This document shows, piece after piece, positions 45,782 through 57,433 of a stretch of 64,000 nucleotides of DNA; position 1 is the first letter of the stretch; every line of letters begins with the position of its first letter. The position numbers and the translations under genes are program-made. Under the pieces are notes generated by a model. That model made no database searches, had not been told where the DNA came from, and worked only from the letters and a program-made list of their open reading frames with translations. The stretch comes from Halichondria panicea (taxonomy: Eukaryota; Porifera; Demospongiae; Suberitida; Halichondriidae). The DNA is taken from the NCBI RefSeq assembly GCF_963675165.1, contig NC_087383.1, positions 4,494,979-4,558,978 of the forward strand, given 5' to 3'.

Positions 45782-47329
45782 TATAGGCATGATTCATAAT
45801 TATGTGCATCATTGGTCTCAGATTAGTTTACCTGGAAGTCTGGCAAGAGATGTTGTTGTTGTGGTCTAGACTACCAGACATACATACCCAAAATGAGAGC
45901 ACGCATGCACAGTATCTGGGATATGGAAAACCTATTATAGCTGTTTAGCTCCAAGAATAGATCTAATTTGATTGAATCAAGGATATGCAAGTTGACCACT
46001 GTGTGTATATGGATGCAAGTTCACCACGCATGTATATGGATGCATGCATGTTCTAGTTAATACCACAGAGGTATGATTTGACTTCTTTCCCATCTGGGCC
46101 ATGCAGCTTTCTCGCTTCTGTTTAGTCTAATCTAACTGTCTGCATGGGCTATACCAAAGTCATAATTCATGAATATAATTATAATGAGGGTAGTGCATGT
46201 ATATAGATCTATATAGGTGTTCATTTCGTATTATTGGTCTCAGATTACTCTGCCTGCAATTCATGCATGAGATATATATCACTTGATATTTGCCACAATA
46301 ATTATAGACACGCACTTTGCATAAAAACCACACATCATTTTGTACAGTGTATATGCATGCATGTGTTTCAGTTTGCAAAACCGACATGCACACATTAATA
46401 GCTATATTTTAGGCGGTAAGAAGTCCAATCGGTGATTAATGAACTATATTAAAGGTGTCAAGGTGGGTACATTATGCTGGTATATAATTATATAATGGGC
46501 ACACTTTGTTCAACAGCACTGCCAAACATGATTTTGAAATCTGATCTAGATTGACTTTTGAACTACGATTTTGGTTTCAAGTATTAATTTACTCATGAGT
46601 AAAATCACTTTAATGGGCACTTTCTAGAAGAATTCCATGAGCATAAAGAATTAAATGATGAATGTACTTGATTGCATTGCTAAAGAAGGTGTGAAAATAA
46701 TTATGAATCGTGAAACACAGCTAGGATGCTTGACTTCAAGACATGTTGTAGGCCTTGTAGGCCTTGTGGCAACAACTGCATGGGGTGCTCAAGCACGTGT
46801 GTATAGCTTTAAATTTGTATGATGGTTGCGTGTCCACCAGCATAGGAATTCTAGCAAGTTCTAATTGGACTCGCAACTATAAGTATATTGGTAGATTATA
46901 TGCTAGCATAATTATATGCTAGCATAATTATATGCTCAAAATAGGCATCTTATTTGTGTAAGAATTATGCTGGCATAATGGGCACCTTTATTTATGATAA
47001 TAGACGGCTTTGGAAAAACAATCGTAGGCCTTTTGCCGTAATAATTATATATGCATAATTTCTCATAATGCATGCATTGGTAGATATAGTTATCTCCTTA
47101 GCATGCATGGCATGATATTCTAGGTTAGATCTATAGTGTCATACATTGACCATTATAAAGTTTGTGATGTTACTCGGATGGTATCAATGGTGTGGTCTAC
47201 GTTAAGCTTGTGGTTTATAGAAGAAATTGAAAAGGAGAATTATAATTATAGGAAATGTCTTGAGCATAGACTGCATGCGGTTGCCCATGCAAGCGGTGTA
47301 TTGTATTCACTGCTCTGAAGTCAGCTATA

Positions 47330-47469
47330 CACTGTAAAAAATGATGTGTGGTTTTGACGCAGAGTGCGTGGCTATTGTGGCAAACGTGCGTTTTTTCTTG
47401 CGTTTTTTCCTGATAATTGCCACAATAGTCACACACTTGCGTCAAAACCACACACCATTTTTTACAGTG
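47330..47469. mobile_element. MITE-3 copy inserted only in unit D
   Basis: CACTGTAAAAAATGATGTGT ... CATTTTTTACAGTG, 140 bp, TA duplication at 47328-47329 and 47470-47471. Unit E at about 55250 shows the empty site 'cagctatatagtatgg' (as its reverse complement). Relative to 45654-45781 the loop repeats 'cttgcgtttttt'. Confidence 0.92.
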
Positions 47470-47822
47470 TATAGTATGGAATCTGGATGAGTATAATTAT
47501 ACATGTCTGCATGTATATAGCAGGTTTTGTGACACAATGGGCTCATTAATTGGTATACAATGTGTATTGTGATCGTGTGCATCTTAGTAACTGCTAAATG
47601 TTTTGCCATTGGAATGTGCTAATAGAATTAACTAGGTCAACCCTTCATAACCTTTTCTTGGATACACAGATCACATTACATTCACTAAAAATGGCAGTTA
47701 GAAGGATTCTGCCTACATACTGTACCGAGGTCAGCATGCAGGCTATATAATGAGCTGAAAACAGAGAGCGAGTATAAGCAACTCATAAGCAGCCAAGGAC
47801 CCAATTTGTATCAGCAGCAAGA

Positions 47823-48541
47823 ATGAAGATATTCGCTTTCCTCCTGGTGTCAGTGGCTTTATGCTCACAACAGTTGGTGAATGGATCACTTGCGATAGAT
47901 GTGCTGAAGGCAATTCAGATGAGCCAAAACAACAAAGAAGCCCTAACACAGGCATTGGTATTGCAAGCTTTAAAAGATTCGTCCAATGCAGTGAAAGAAT
48001 CAAGAATTACCTATGAAGACAGAGGTAGAGCCCGCATTAGTCAAGCAGCGTCTTTCCTAACTATCCAAGACTGTGATACTGCTGGAAATATTGTAAATTC
48101 CATATTGCAGCCGGCACTAGGCTGGATTCCAGGCATTGCAAATACTGTAAATGTTTTGGTCAACTGTGGAATATCGTCAGGCTGTACACAAGTGAGAGTC
48201 CAAGTACCAGCAGGAAATACCGTGGCTGATATTGATGTTTGCACCGTTAGCGGTAAATGAACCTTATACATTTAATGCATGCAGTAAATGTATAGTGCAA
48301 TAATTATAATAAGCTCTCCATAATTATAATCATTATATTTATTCATACATATGCAGGTGGTGGTTTTTGTGTGGAGGTATATGGAGGTTCAGGTTCACCG
48401 TGTTCAGGTGGAATCCCATTCCCCATTCCCATCCCCATAGCTTCAACTGGAACAACTGCTCCAATCACACTGACGCTTAACATACTAGCCAATTGTGCGA
48501 TGATTAACGTGGGAAATATCCAAACGTGTTCAAACAACTAA
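47823..48541 (+). CDS. Two-exon secreted 8-cysteine protein, copy D
   Basis: Exon 1 is 47823-48252, intron 48253-48356 (104 bp), exon 2 48357-48541. Differences from A: Val to Ser in the leader (LLVSVALC), His to Tyr (ITYEDRG) and Ala to Thr (IANTVNV). All eight mature cysteines are kept and exon 2 protein is unchanged. TATATAA at 47744-47750. The intronic ATG seen in other copies is ATA here without consequence, which supports the spliced model over a separate exon 2 gene. Confidence 0.85.
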
Positions 48542-49053
48542 AGAAGTAAAGAACATGCGTATACTGCTGTAGAATATATATAGCTGTATTAAGTGACTGG
48601 GAAATATAGTGTATATACCGAATACAACTATAGCTGGAGTATAGAATCTGTTTTGTAGTATATTGAATTCTTAAACATTATTTGAGTTTACTATTAAAAT
48701 ATAGATCTACCATAGATATAATTAATATACTGCATGTATATACAGATATGTGTGCAAAATACCTCGGGACAGGCAGTATTCATATGATTGTACAAGATCG
48801 ATGCATGAGCACAATTATATTGGCAAGCGATCTGATGCACATATAGCTGCTCTGAGTTAGATACATATACTATTAGAGGTTGGTAGATTATGCTTGATAT
48901 AATTATTACCGAGCTAACAGCCTATTATTCAGTTATTATGCCTAGGTGTGCATGCGCAAGCGAGGTATACGGTAGTGTGTTTGTGCTGTATTTTTCCTAG
49001 CCTCGATCCCAGGCCGCGCTTTTATAACGATTAGGCGAACAACTAGTAGTCAA

Positions 49054-49096
49054 GAGCACATAAAACCCTAACCCTAACCCTCTCTTTTATGCGCTC
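49054..49096. repeat. Telomeric repeat in the loop of a hairpin (copy D)
   Basis: Stem GAGCACATAAAA / TTTTATGCGCTC (one mismatch) around the loop CCCTAACCCTAACCCTCTC. Confidence 0.85.
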
Positions 49097-49913
49097 TGGC
49101 CTGGTACTAGTTGTCTGCGCATGCATGCGTCAGTCGTTCGTCAGATTCTGACGAATGTATATTCTCGTTCAGTGACATTTTTTATTGGTATACCATCGTG
49201 TATACTAGCCAGTATCCCGTTTATTAGAGGAATGGCTCTTAGCTGAAGCTTTTGTCTTTCCTGAAGCTTAGAAAACATTATTCTGAAGAATTCTTAAGAC
49301 AAAGTAAGTGAAGAGGCTGTAAAGCTTTATCAAGCTTGTCAAGGTCAGATCTTTTTGTGTGGTTCTATCAATTAAGTCATAGATTTTGTAGGATACCCTT
49401 GGATTAGTTTAAATATTTTCACTTGACTTTTCACTGATATACAAAGTACCATGTGCTATATACTATAGAACATATCACATGCCGAGCATAATACAACATG
49501 AACAAAAAACAACTTAGAATGGACATGACTATTATCGGCCATAGGCCTGAACATACCACCGGCCATGACCGGACGGTGTTATAGGAGCGAGTGACTCCCC
49601 AAATAATGTCTCCCGGTCACTCCTATACCTAGTCACCAGTGATCGACCCCAGGTCACTCACGCCTAGGAATAAAAAAACGTAAGGTGTTAGGTATAATTA
49701 TGCAGACTATAGCAGACCTCTTTCTCTGTGCTTCTGTGTACATAACACTCTGTACATGTAGGTCTTTACTTATAATTATGTGCATCACATTCAGGGGTGG
49801 ATCCAGGATTCTTGATAGGGGGAGCTAAAAATATTTTACTAAAAAAAAAAAAAAAAAAAGGTCATCTGTTTTCAAGCACAATGTGTTTCCTGCATGACTG
49901 ACTCATCAAGTTC

Positions 49914-50730
49914 TAGCCTCGATTCCAGGCCGCTATTTAGGCCTTGTGAAGGTAGACTCGCAAGCCACTCCCTTTTCTCTGATTGGACGGGGGCGGGAGA
50001 AAAGGGACTGGTGACTCTGGGACACATTTTGTGTCTCTACCAGAATTTGGGTAGAGATTATTCATTGATTTTTCCACGTGATCCAAAAATTGCGTGAGGT
50101 TAAGTAGAATTGCGTAGCCTGCAAAAGTGATCGCGGGCTTCTTAGCTACAGTTTAAGAATGGATGCTAGTGCTAGAAAAGAGAAGATGATGGAGTAATAA
50201 CATCATCAGGCATTCAGCTAGGATATAGTCATCTAAGACACCAGCAGAGATTAGCTTGTTTTAGTTTTACGTGATGAGAACTGGCAGCCGAAAGTCATTG
50301 GTTGCCTAAAGCTTTTAATAACCTGTACAATACAAGACAGATAATGGCAGAGGGCAGCAGTTGAATTGAGAGTAGTCAGACTTGTACAAGCTGTCTTAAA
50401 TCGCTGCCACTCCTCGGTTCAAAGAAGGACTGCCAAGATTTCTACGTTCATCAGCTGTTCCATGCTAATCCACAAGTTGTGGCACAACAGACACTGGTAC
50501 AAGGATCTATAAAATCAAAAGGCTGGCTAGATAGATCTGTATACTTGTCTTCTGTGTGTCTTTAGCTTTTGACGCATCAGAATAAATTGGATAATTTGCA
50601 CGTGACATTAATAGTTAATAGCATTCCTGATTTACACAAGCTGTAGCCCAGAGTCACCAGTCCCTTTTCTCCCGCCCCCGTCCAATCAGAGAAAAGGGAG
50701 TGGCTTGCGAGTCTATTGTGAAGGAGGCTA
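49914..50730. mobile_element. TAGCCTCG-type element, first of a tandem pair
   Basis: Starts TAGCCTCGATTCCAGGCCGC and ends 'gtgaaggaggcta', with a 75-bp inner inverted repeat (GACTCGCAAGCCACTCCCTT at about 49947 and its inverse near 50700). Flanked by ATCAAGTTC at 49905-49913 and 50731-50739. The interior has no recognised gene. Confidence 0.88.
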
Positions 50731-50739
50731 ATCAAGTTC

Positions 50740-51540
50740 CAGCCTCGGTCCCAGGCCGATTTTTCTTTAATAGAACGAAGTTGAAAAATACGGCCTGGTA
50801 TTGATTGTATCTGGGCGTGGCAGGAACCGGAAACAAAAGCAGAGATTCTTTACATTTTGTTTCCTGCTTTTTTTCTGTAATACTAAAGGTGTACGTAGAG
50901 GCATTTTACTCCCGTAAAAGTTACAGTAATGTAGCTCCGTGTTATGTTCTCAATTTATAGCTAGCTAGCTATGGCATGCAACGCGTTGTCTTGTTTGAAG
51001 CAAGATGGCCTCACTCTCATGGCAGAACAGGCCCAGGCTCTCAAGCTCCTGTTTGAGGGAAGGGACGTGTTTATCTGGTTCCCAACGGGGTATGGCAAGT
51101 CTCTCTGCTATATCAGTTGCTACCCTTTTTAATGGACTACAAGCTAGGTAGGACCAAGGCTCCTCCTGTTGACAAAAGTGTTGTTCTTGTTAATTGTCTC
51201 TCCCTTTGTATCTCTCATCATGAGACTCATGATTGACCAGGTCAGGAGTCTAAACAATAGCGGTGTTTCTGCTGCCATCCTCAGTAGCAATAAAGGAATC
51301 GACAAAGATTTGGTTGCCACTGCCAAAGAAGTGTCTTCTGGGAAGTATTTCCTGCTGTATACTGCCCCAGAGGTTGTTGTTGAAGACCACTGTTGGAGGA
51401 TTAATTTTTTGTTGTACCACAGAGTCAATTTGTTTTATATTAAAAAACCACGCCCAGATCACGCCCAAATACAATCAATACCAGGCCTAGTAGGCGACCT
51501 AGCGTTCAATTGGAGACGGATCGGCCTGGTGTCGAGGCTA
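50740..51540. mobile_element. TAGCCTCG-type element, second of a tandem pair, carrying a RecQ fragment
   Basis: Starts CAGCCTCGGTCCCAGGCCGA and ends TCGGCCTGGTGTCGAGGCTA, flanked by ATCAAGTTC at 50731-50739 (shared with the previous element) and 51541-51549. About 800 bp. An inverted copy of its first 340 bases forms 1-342. Confidence 0.88.
50971..51375 (+). pseudogene. RecQ-like helicase fragment inside a TIR element
   Basis: From ATG at 50971: LKQDGLTLMAEQAQALKLLF, then WFPTGYGKSLCY (Walker A). A 2-base TA insertion then shifts the frame away from LLPFLMDYKLG. One base too many near 51192 shifts it again before VSPFVSLIM. The motif Ia region reads SLIMRLMIDQVRSL, with LIM/LMI looking like a short duplication. 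After SSGKYFLLYTAPE the similarity fades. Motifs II-VI are absent. It is a captured and decayed helicase fragment; a related start is present at 1-111 (-). It is distinct in sequence from the 41.9-43.2 kb helicase. Confidence 0.75.
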
Positions 51541-51719
51541 ATCAAGTTCATGCTCAGAGTAATAAACTGGGTGTGGCCTAGCATCGAGGCTAGGTGTGGC
51601 CATGATAATGTAACCGCAGTGAGCCTTGATAGCTCTAGATTCTATTTTTCAGGCTTGTCATCAAGTCAAGGGGGGTGCTCAAGCCCCCAAAGCGCCCCAC
51701 TGGATCCGCCACTGACATT

Positions 51720-52358
51720 GACCTCTCAGATTACTTTACCTGCATAAAAGTCTGCTTGGTAAGAGATGTACAGTTATGTTCCAGTAAGACTACTGGGAAA
51801 ACCTGTTCAGCTCTATTATATAAGGACAGTTAAGAATTACATGCATAATGCCATTGTGTACACAGAGGCAGACCATTTCCCATGGGCCATGCAGCATTAC
51901 TCTGTTTAATAAGGTGGGAAAAACGCATGTTTATTACTGTATCCCTGAGAAACTTTTATGAGTCCCACATTTTATACTAGCAACACAGCATACAAAAGTA
52001 CATGGAAAATATACTGCAGCTGGTCTAACATGTATATCACATGTTAAAAACAAATTTTTGGGGTAAGTTTGTGGACAGGAAATAGCGGGTGAGTGTAATG
52101 CGGAATGGAATGGAATATGGAACGGAATATGGAATGACAAACTTAGTAATAAAAAGAGAGCTGCTGATGGTGCTCTGTATTTTTTTTAGTGTAGTATGAC
52201 ATAAATACTTGTAAAAAGTGTTACATTATAAACACACAGTTAATTTTAGAAGACTGTTAGATTCTAATTGAATTTCTGGGATATAACATACAAATTACAT
52301 GCATATACACATTGTACAGTGTCTAGCTTTAGCCAAGTATAATTATGCTGTGCCTAAA
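51720..52358. other. No gene; diverged relative of palindrome 2 outer sequence
   Basis: 51790-51960 ('cacagaggcagaccatttcc', 'gagtcccacattttat') resembles a diverged copy of 44290-44420. A pentanucleotide-like GGAATGGAATATGGAA stretch lies at 52102-52136. Confidence 0.5.
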
Positions 52359-53091
52359 TTAAACAAGTAAAGTGTTGAATATATACCTGCAAAGTTTTGG
52401 CCCTTGGTGAAACTTTAAACAATTTGTGCGTATTGAAGAGACAACACTGACCAAGCCTTTTGCCACAATTATTAGGTTGTAAAGTCTGATGATCTCAATT
52501 TTGTCTTGAGGAATGCCCAAATACACGGCAAATGATTGTGGATTTGTGAGAGTGCTCAGTTCCTTATATAAAAGAGGTAGTGTAAAATCTGGAATGGCTG
52601 TAGGAGAATACACCATCGAACAAGTCATTCAAGTAGTTTAACAGTAAAATCAAGCTGTGAATTTGCAGTGCACATATTTGCTTAGGCTAAGCTATGCGCT
52701 CAACTATACTATATAATTATACTCAAATCACTATAGTCATTTATATAGATCTATATATTATTATGTAAAACACCATCAGCAGGCACTTAGCTTATTGCTC
52801 TACACCTTCGTGTTGCTGACATTTTGAGGGTTGAAGTGTAGTTGCTACTCCATCGGTATTTCCGTGATGTAAGTCTTGTGTTTTCTTACCACTGTTGTTT
52901 GAAGTCAGTTCATCTTGTGAGCCATTATTGGAGTGATGTGATGAGTCAGCACTAGGGTTGTGTACGGCTTCATACTCATCTGAAAACAAATCGACATCCG
53001 AAGTGCCGCTTTCAATCTGTTCGTCAGACAGTTGTTGTTCCAATATACAATCTAGAAGCTCATCCCACATTTGAAGGAACTCAGCCAACAT
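52359..53091 (-). CDS. Tentative two-exon gene with possible Death-like segment
   Basis: First exon from the ATG at 53091-53089 (MLAEFLQMWDELLDCILEQQ, then an acidic, Ser/Asn-rich, probably disordered stretch to about 52800). A good acceptor (ttctcctacag) near 52590 opens a second exon, AIPDFTLPLLYKELSTLTNP followed by FAVYLGIPQDKIEIIRLYN, ending at a CAG/GTATAT donor near 52388. The 'LYKELS ... YLGIP..KIE.I' pattern recalls the first helices of Death-fold domains, which are very numerous in sponges; this is a weak likeness. Junction phase and 3' exons were not established. It lies in the spacer of palindrome 2. Confidence 0.3.
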
Positions 53092-53145
53092 CTATATACA
53101 TAATGGTGTGTAAAGAAATTCACTTAATAATTGTGACATGATTTT

Positions 53146-53622
53146 ATGTCTCGGTGCGCATGCACAAGCGTGGTATACAGTAGTGTGTTTGTGTGTGTAT
53201 CTGTGTGTGTGTCTGTGTGTGTGTGTGTGTGTGTGTAGACTGCTACAGCTGCTCAAGGATCAATGAAGTGCAAGTAAGAGTTTCTATATAGGCTTCTAGA
53301 AATTCGTGGCCATTTGCAAAATAATGCTTTGTTCTCGAGTTATGCCTTATACACTTGGAATACCATTGATTGCAGCCTTTTCAGAAGAGTGCGTAGAATA
53401 ACTTGTTCACCGAGTGTTGCTACTCTACTTGTAGTTAGCTCTGCACTAGAACGCTAGCTATTGGTAGCTGCAAGAGTTGAGAAGAGAGCTGCAAGGCTCT
53501 GCTGATGCGCAGCCATTCATTTAGACTTGGATTTTTGGCATCGATCATTTTTAATAATCATGGCCGATCCTTACCCGATTATCTTCGAGAGTTTTCTGGA
53601 TTCTGCCTTTGCATGCACAGCA
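53146..53622 (+). repeat. R1, long copy
   Basis: Matches 948-1430: 'ctcggtgcgcatgcacaagc', a TG run (about 53184-53236), then GAACGCTAGCTA and 'gagaagagagctgcaaggct', ending at 'gcatgcacagc'. Confidence 0.8.
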
Positions 53623-53629
53623 AGGCCAA

Positions 53630-53670
53630 GAGCGCATAAAAGAGAGGGTTAAGGTTAGGGTTTTATGCGA
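53630..53670. repeat. Telomeric repeat in the loop of a hairpin (copy E)
   Basis: GAGCGCATAAAA, GAGAGGGTTAAGGTTAGGG, TTTTATGCGA: inverse orientation of copy D, with one imperfect telomeric unit. Confidence 0.8.
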
Positions 53671-54179
53671 CTACTATAGTTGTTCGCCTAATCATTATAA
53701 AAGCGCGGCCTGGGATCGAGGCTAGGAAAAATACAGCACAAACATACTACCGTATACCTCGCTTGCGCATGCACACCTAGGCATAATAACTGAATAATAG
53801 GCTGTTAACTTGGTAATAATTATCTCAAGCATGCATAATCTACCAACCCCTATATGTATCTAGCTCAGAGCAGCTATGTGCATCAGATCGCTTGCCAATA
53901 TAATTGTGCTCATGCATCGATCCTGTACAATCATATGAGTACTGCCTGTCCCGAGGTATTTTGCACACATATCTATATACATGCAGTATAATTATAGTAA
54001 TATCTATGGTAGATCTATACTTTAACTCAAAATAATGTTTAAGAATTCAATATTATTACTACAAAACAGATTCTATATACTCCAGCTAGTTGTATTCCTT
54101 CTTATGGTATACACTATATTTCCCAGTCACTTAATACAGCTATATATATTCTACAGCAGTACGCATGTTCTTTACTTCT

Positions 54180-54895
54180 TTAGTTGTTTGAACACGTTTG
54201 GATATTTCCCACGTTAATCATCGCACAATTGGCTAGTATGTTAAGCGTCAGTGTGATTGGAGCAGTTGTTCCAGTTGAAGCTATGGGGATGGGAATGGGG
54301 AATGGGATTCCACCTGAACACGGTGAACCTGAACCTCCATATACCTCCACACAAAAACCACCACCTGCATATGTATGAATAAACATAATGATTATAATTA
54401 TGGAGAGCTTATTATAATTATTGCACTATACATTTACTGCATGCATTAAATATATAAGGTTCATTTACCGCTAACGGTGCAAACATCAATATCAGCCACG
54501 GTATTTCCTGCTGGTACTTGGACTCTCACTTGTGTACAGCCTGACGATATTCCACAGTTGACCAAAACATTTACAGCATTTGCAATGCCTGGAATCCAGC
54601 CTAGTGCCGGCTGCAATATGGAATTTACAATATTTCCAGCAGTATCACAGTCTTGGATAGTTAGGAAAGACGCTGCTTGACTAATGCGGGCTCTACCCCT
54701 GTCTTCATGGGTAATTCTTGATTCTTTCACTGCAGACGAATCTTTTAAAGCTTGCAATACCAATGCCTGTGTTAGGGCTTCTTTGTTGTTTTGGCTCATC
54801 TGAATTGCCTTCAGCACATCTATCGCAGGTGATCCATTCACCAACTGTTGTGAGCATAAAGCCACTGACACCAGGAGGAAAGCGAATATCTTCAT
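54180..54895 (-). CDS. Two-exon secreted 8-cysteine protein, copy E
   Basis: Exon 1 is 54895-54469, intron 54468-54365, exon 2 54364-54180; 203 aa. An in-frame 3-base deletion removes Asn (DSSAVKES). The leader has LLVSVALC and the mature start SPAID, as in copy F. All cysteines and the whole exon 2 protein are unchanged. TATATAA (minus) at 54974-54968. The only indel in exon 1 among six copies is a multiple of three, consistent with coding constraint but a sample of one. Confidence 0.85.
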
Positions 54896-56988
54896 TCTTG
54901 CTGCTGATACAAATTGGGTCCTTGGCTGCTTATGAGTTGCTTATACTCGCTCTCTGTTTTCAGCTCATTATATAGCCTGCATGCTGACCTCGGTACAGTA
55001 TATGCAGGCAGAATCCTTCTAACTGCCATTTTTAGTGAATGTAATGTGATCTGTGTATCCAAGAAAAGGTTATGAAGGGTTGACCTAGTTAATTCTATTA
55101 GCACATTCCAATGGCAAAACATTTAGCAGTTACTAAGATGCACACGATCACAATACACATTGCATACCAATTAATGAGCCCATTGTGTCACAAAACCTGC
55201 TATATACATGCAGACATGTATAATTATACTCATTCAGATTCCATACTATATAGCTGACTTCAGAGCAGTGAATACAATACACCGCTTGCATGGGCAACCG
55301 CATGCAGTCTATGCTCAAGACATTTCCTATAATTATAATTCTCCTTTTCAATTTCCTCTATAAACCACAAGCTTAACGTAGACCATACCATTGATACCAT
55401 CCGAGTAACATCACAAACTTTATAATGGTCAATGTATGACACTATAGATCTAACCTAGAATATCATGCCATGCATGCTAAGGAGATAACTATATCTACCA
55501 ATGCATGCATTATGAGAAATTATGCATATATAATTATTACGGCAAAAGGCCTACGATTGTTTTTCCAAAGCCGTCTATTATCATAAATAAAGGTGCCCAT
55601 TATGCCAGCATAATTCTTACACAAATAAGATGCCTATTTTGAGCATATAATTATGCTAGCATATAATCTACCAATATACCTATAGTTGCGAGTCCAATTA
55701 GAACTTGCTAGAATTCCTATGCTGGTGGACACGCAACCATCATACAAATTTAAAGCTATACACACGTGCTTGAGCACCCCATGCAGTTGTTGCCACAAGG
55801 CCTACAATATGTCTTAAAGTCAAGCATCCTGTGTTTCACGATTCATAATTATTTTCACACCTTCTTTAGCAATGCAATCAAGTACATTCATCATTTAATT
55901 CTTTATACTCATGGAATTCTTCTAGAAAGTGCCCGGGATTTTACTCATGAGTAAATTGATACCAAATGATATACTTGAAACCAAAATCGTAGTTCAAAAG
56001 TCAATCTAGATCAGATTTCAAAATCATGTTTGGCAGTGCTGTTGAACAAAGTGTGCCCATTATATAATTATATACCAGCATAATGTACCCACCTTGACAC
56101 CTTTAATATAGTTCATTAATCACCGATTGGACTTCTTGCCGCCTAAAATATAGCTATTATTATACATTAATGTGTGCATGTCGGTTTTGCAAGCTAAAAC
56201 ACATGCATGCATATACACTGTACAAAATGATGTGTGGTTTTTATGCAAAGTGCGTGACTATAATGATTGTGACAAATATCAAGTGATATAATTTTTTATA
56301 TCTCATGCATGAATTGCAGGCAGAGTAATCTGAGACCAATAATACGAAATGAACACCTATATAGATCTATATATGCATGCACTACCCTCATTATAATTAT
56401 ATTCATGAATTATGACTTTTGGTATAGCCCATGCAGACAGTTAGATTAGACTAAACAGAAGCGAGAAAGCTGCATGGCCCAGATCATACCTCTGTGGTAT
56501 TAACAAGAACATGCATGCATCCATATACATGCGTGGTGAACTTGCATCCATATACACATGCAGTGGTCAACTTGCATATCCTTGATTCAATCAAATTAGA
56601 CCTATTCTTGGAGCTAAACGGCTATAATAGGTTTTCCATATCCCAGATACTGTGCATGCATGCTCTCATTTTGGGTATGTATGTCTGGTAGTCTAGACCA
56701 CAACAACAACATCTCTTGCCAGACTTCCAGGTAAACTAATCTGAGACCATTGATGCACATAATTATGAATCATGCCTATAACATACATGCATGCACAGAA
56801 CGTTGTTTAACATGCAGAAGCAAATAGCAGGAAAATGCTGGGAAAGAGGTCTGCATGCCTATCACATGGGTATATCACATGGGTGGTAATCTGTGGTTGT
56901 CAATCAAAGATGTTGCTGGGACCCGAGCAGATGTTTCAACTTGCACCGCTACTCATAGGAGGTGGACCCCTTAGTTCATTAATCACAT

Positions 56989-57196
56989 TACCGTATAGCG
57001 GGTAATTTTCGTGGGGTAAAATATTCGTTATTTTCGTGGGCAGGCTGACTCCACGAAATTTTAACGTAGGCGTGGCTTATCGGAACGTAGGAATGCCGTG
57101 CAGCCACGAGACTAAACGAAATTTTTACTCACGAAAACCACCGTTTCTCGAGTTAAACAAATTTTTTACCCTACGAAACTTACCCGCTATACGGTA
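56989..57196. mobile_element. MITE-2 copy in block Q copy 3
   Basis: TACCGTATAGCGGGTAATTT ... CGAAACTTACCCGCTATACGGTA, 208 bp. Confidence 0.85.
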
Positions 57197-57205
57197 CAAC
57201 ATAAA

Positions 57206-57433
57206 TACCATATAGCGCGAAATTTTAGAGGGGCTTAATTTTCGCGGATTTCGTGGGTTAGAATCCTACACGAAAATTAAGTCCACAAAAATTGTATTAC
57301 CTGCTATAACATGCATAGATTTAAAGGCATGGCTTCCGGTAAGCAGTCATTCCGCGAACATTGTGCAATGAAATAGCTTTTAGAGGCTAATCCACGAAAT
57401 ATAAGTGCCTCGAAAATTTCGCGCTATACGGTA
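57206..57433. mobile_element. MITE-1 copy in block Q copy 3
   Basis: TACCATATAGCGCGAAATTT ... AAATTTCGCGCTATACGGTA, 228 bp, opposite orientation to the copy at 12161. Confidence 0.85.

Larger units (their letters stand above)
44724..46352 (-). repeat. Duplicated block Q, copy 2 (inverted)
   Basis: Inverse of 56213-57682 and, in part, of 11833-13306. Contains MITE-1, MITE-2 and a MITE-3 insertion. Confidence 0.75.
44236..49102 (+). repeat. Left arm of palindrome 2 (contains unit D)
   Basis: Inverted copy of 53628-58290. Mirror positions sum to about 102578 near 47.2 kb and about 102720 near 48 kb; the jump of about 140 matches the MITE-3 insertion at 47330-47469 in this arm only. Confidence 0.85.
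46590..49700 (+). repeat. Duplicated unit D (partial)
   Basis: 46590-47040 matches unit C at about 37665-38070, 47041-47580 is shared only with unit E, and 47581 on matches the gene-bearing half of all units. The far upstream part present in A, C and F is replaced by block Q. Confidence 0.75.
49792..51714. mobile_element. CAGGGGTGGATCC-type TIR element with 5-bp target duplication, carrying two nested elements
   Basis: Left end CAGGGGTGGATCCAGGATTC, right end CACTGGATCCGCCACTG, flanked by ACATT at 49787-49791 and 51715-51719. Near the left end 'ttttactaaaaaaa ... ggtca' matches the element at 31362, confirming the family. Without its two insertions (49914-51549) it would be about 290 bp. Confidence 0.9.

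Noticed and set aside
51414-51747. Continuation of the helicase fragment to the end of the open frame
   Set aside because: From about 51450 the frame reads through TIR and dispersed repeat sequence ('accaggcc', 'cgaggcta').
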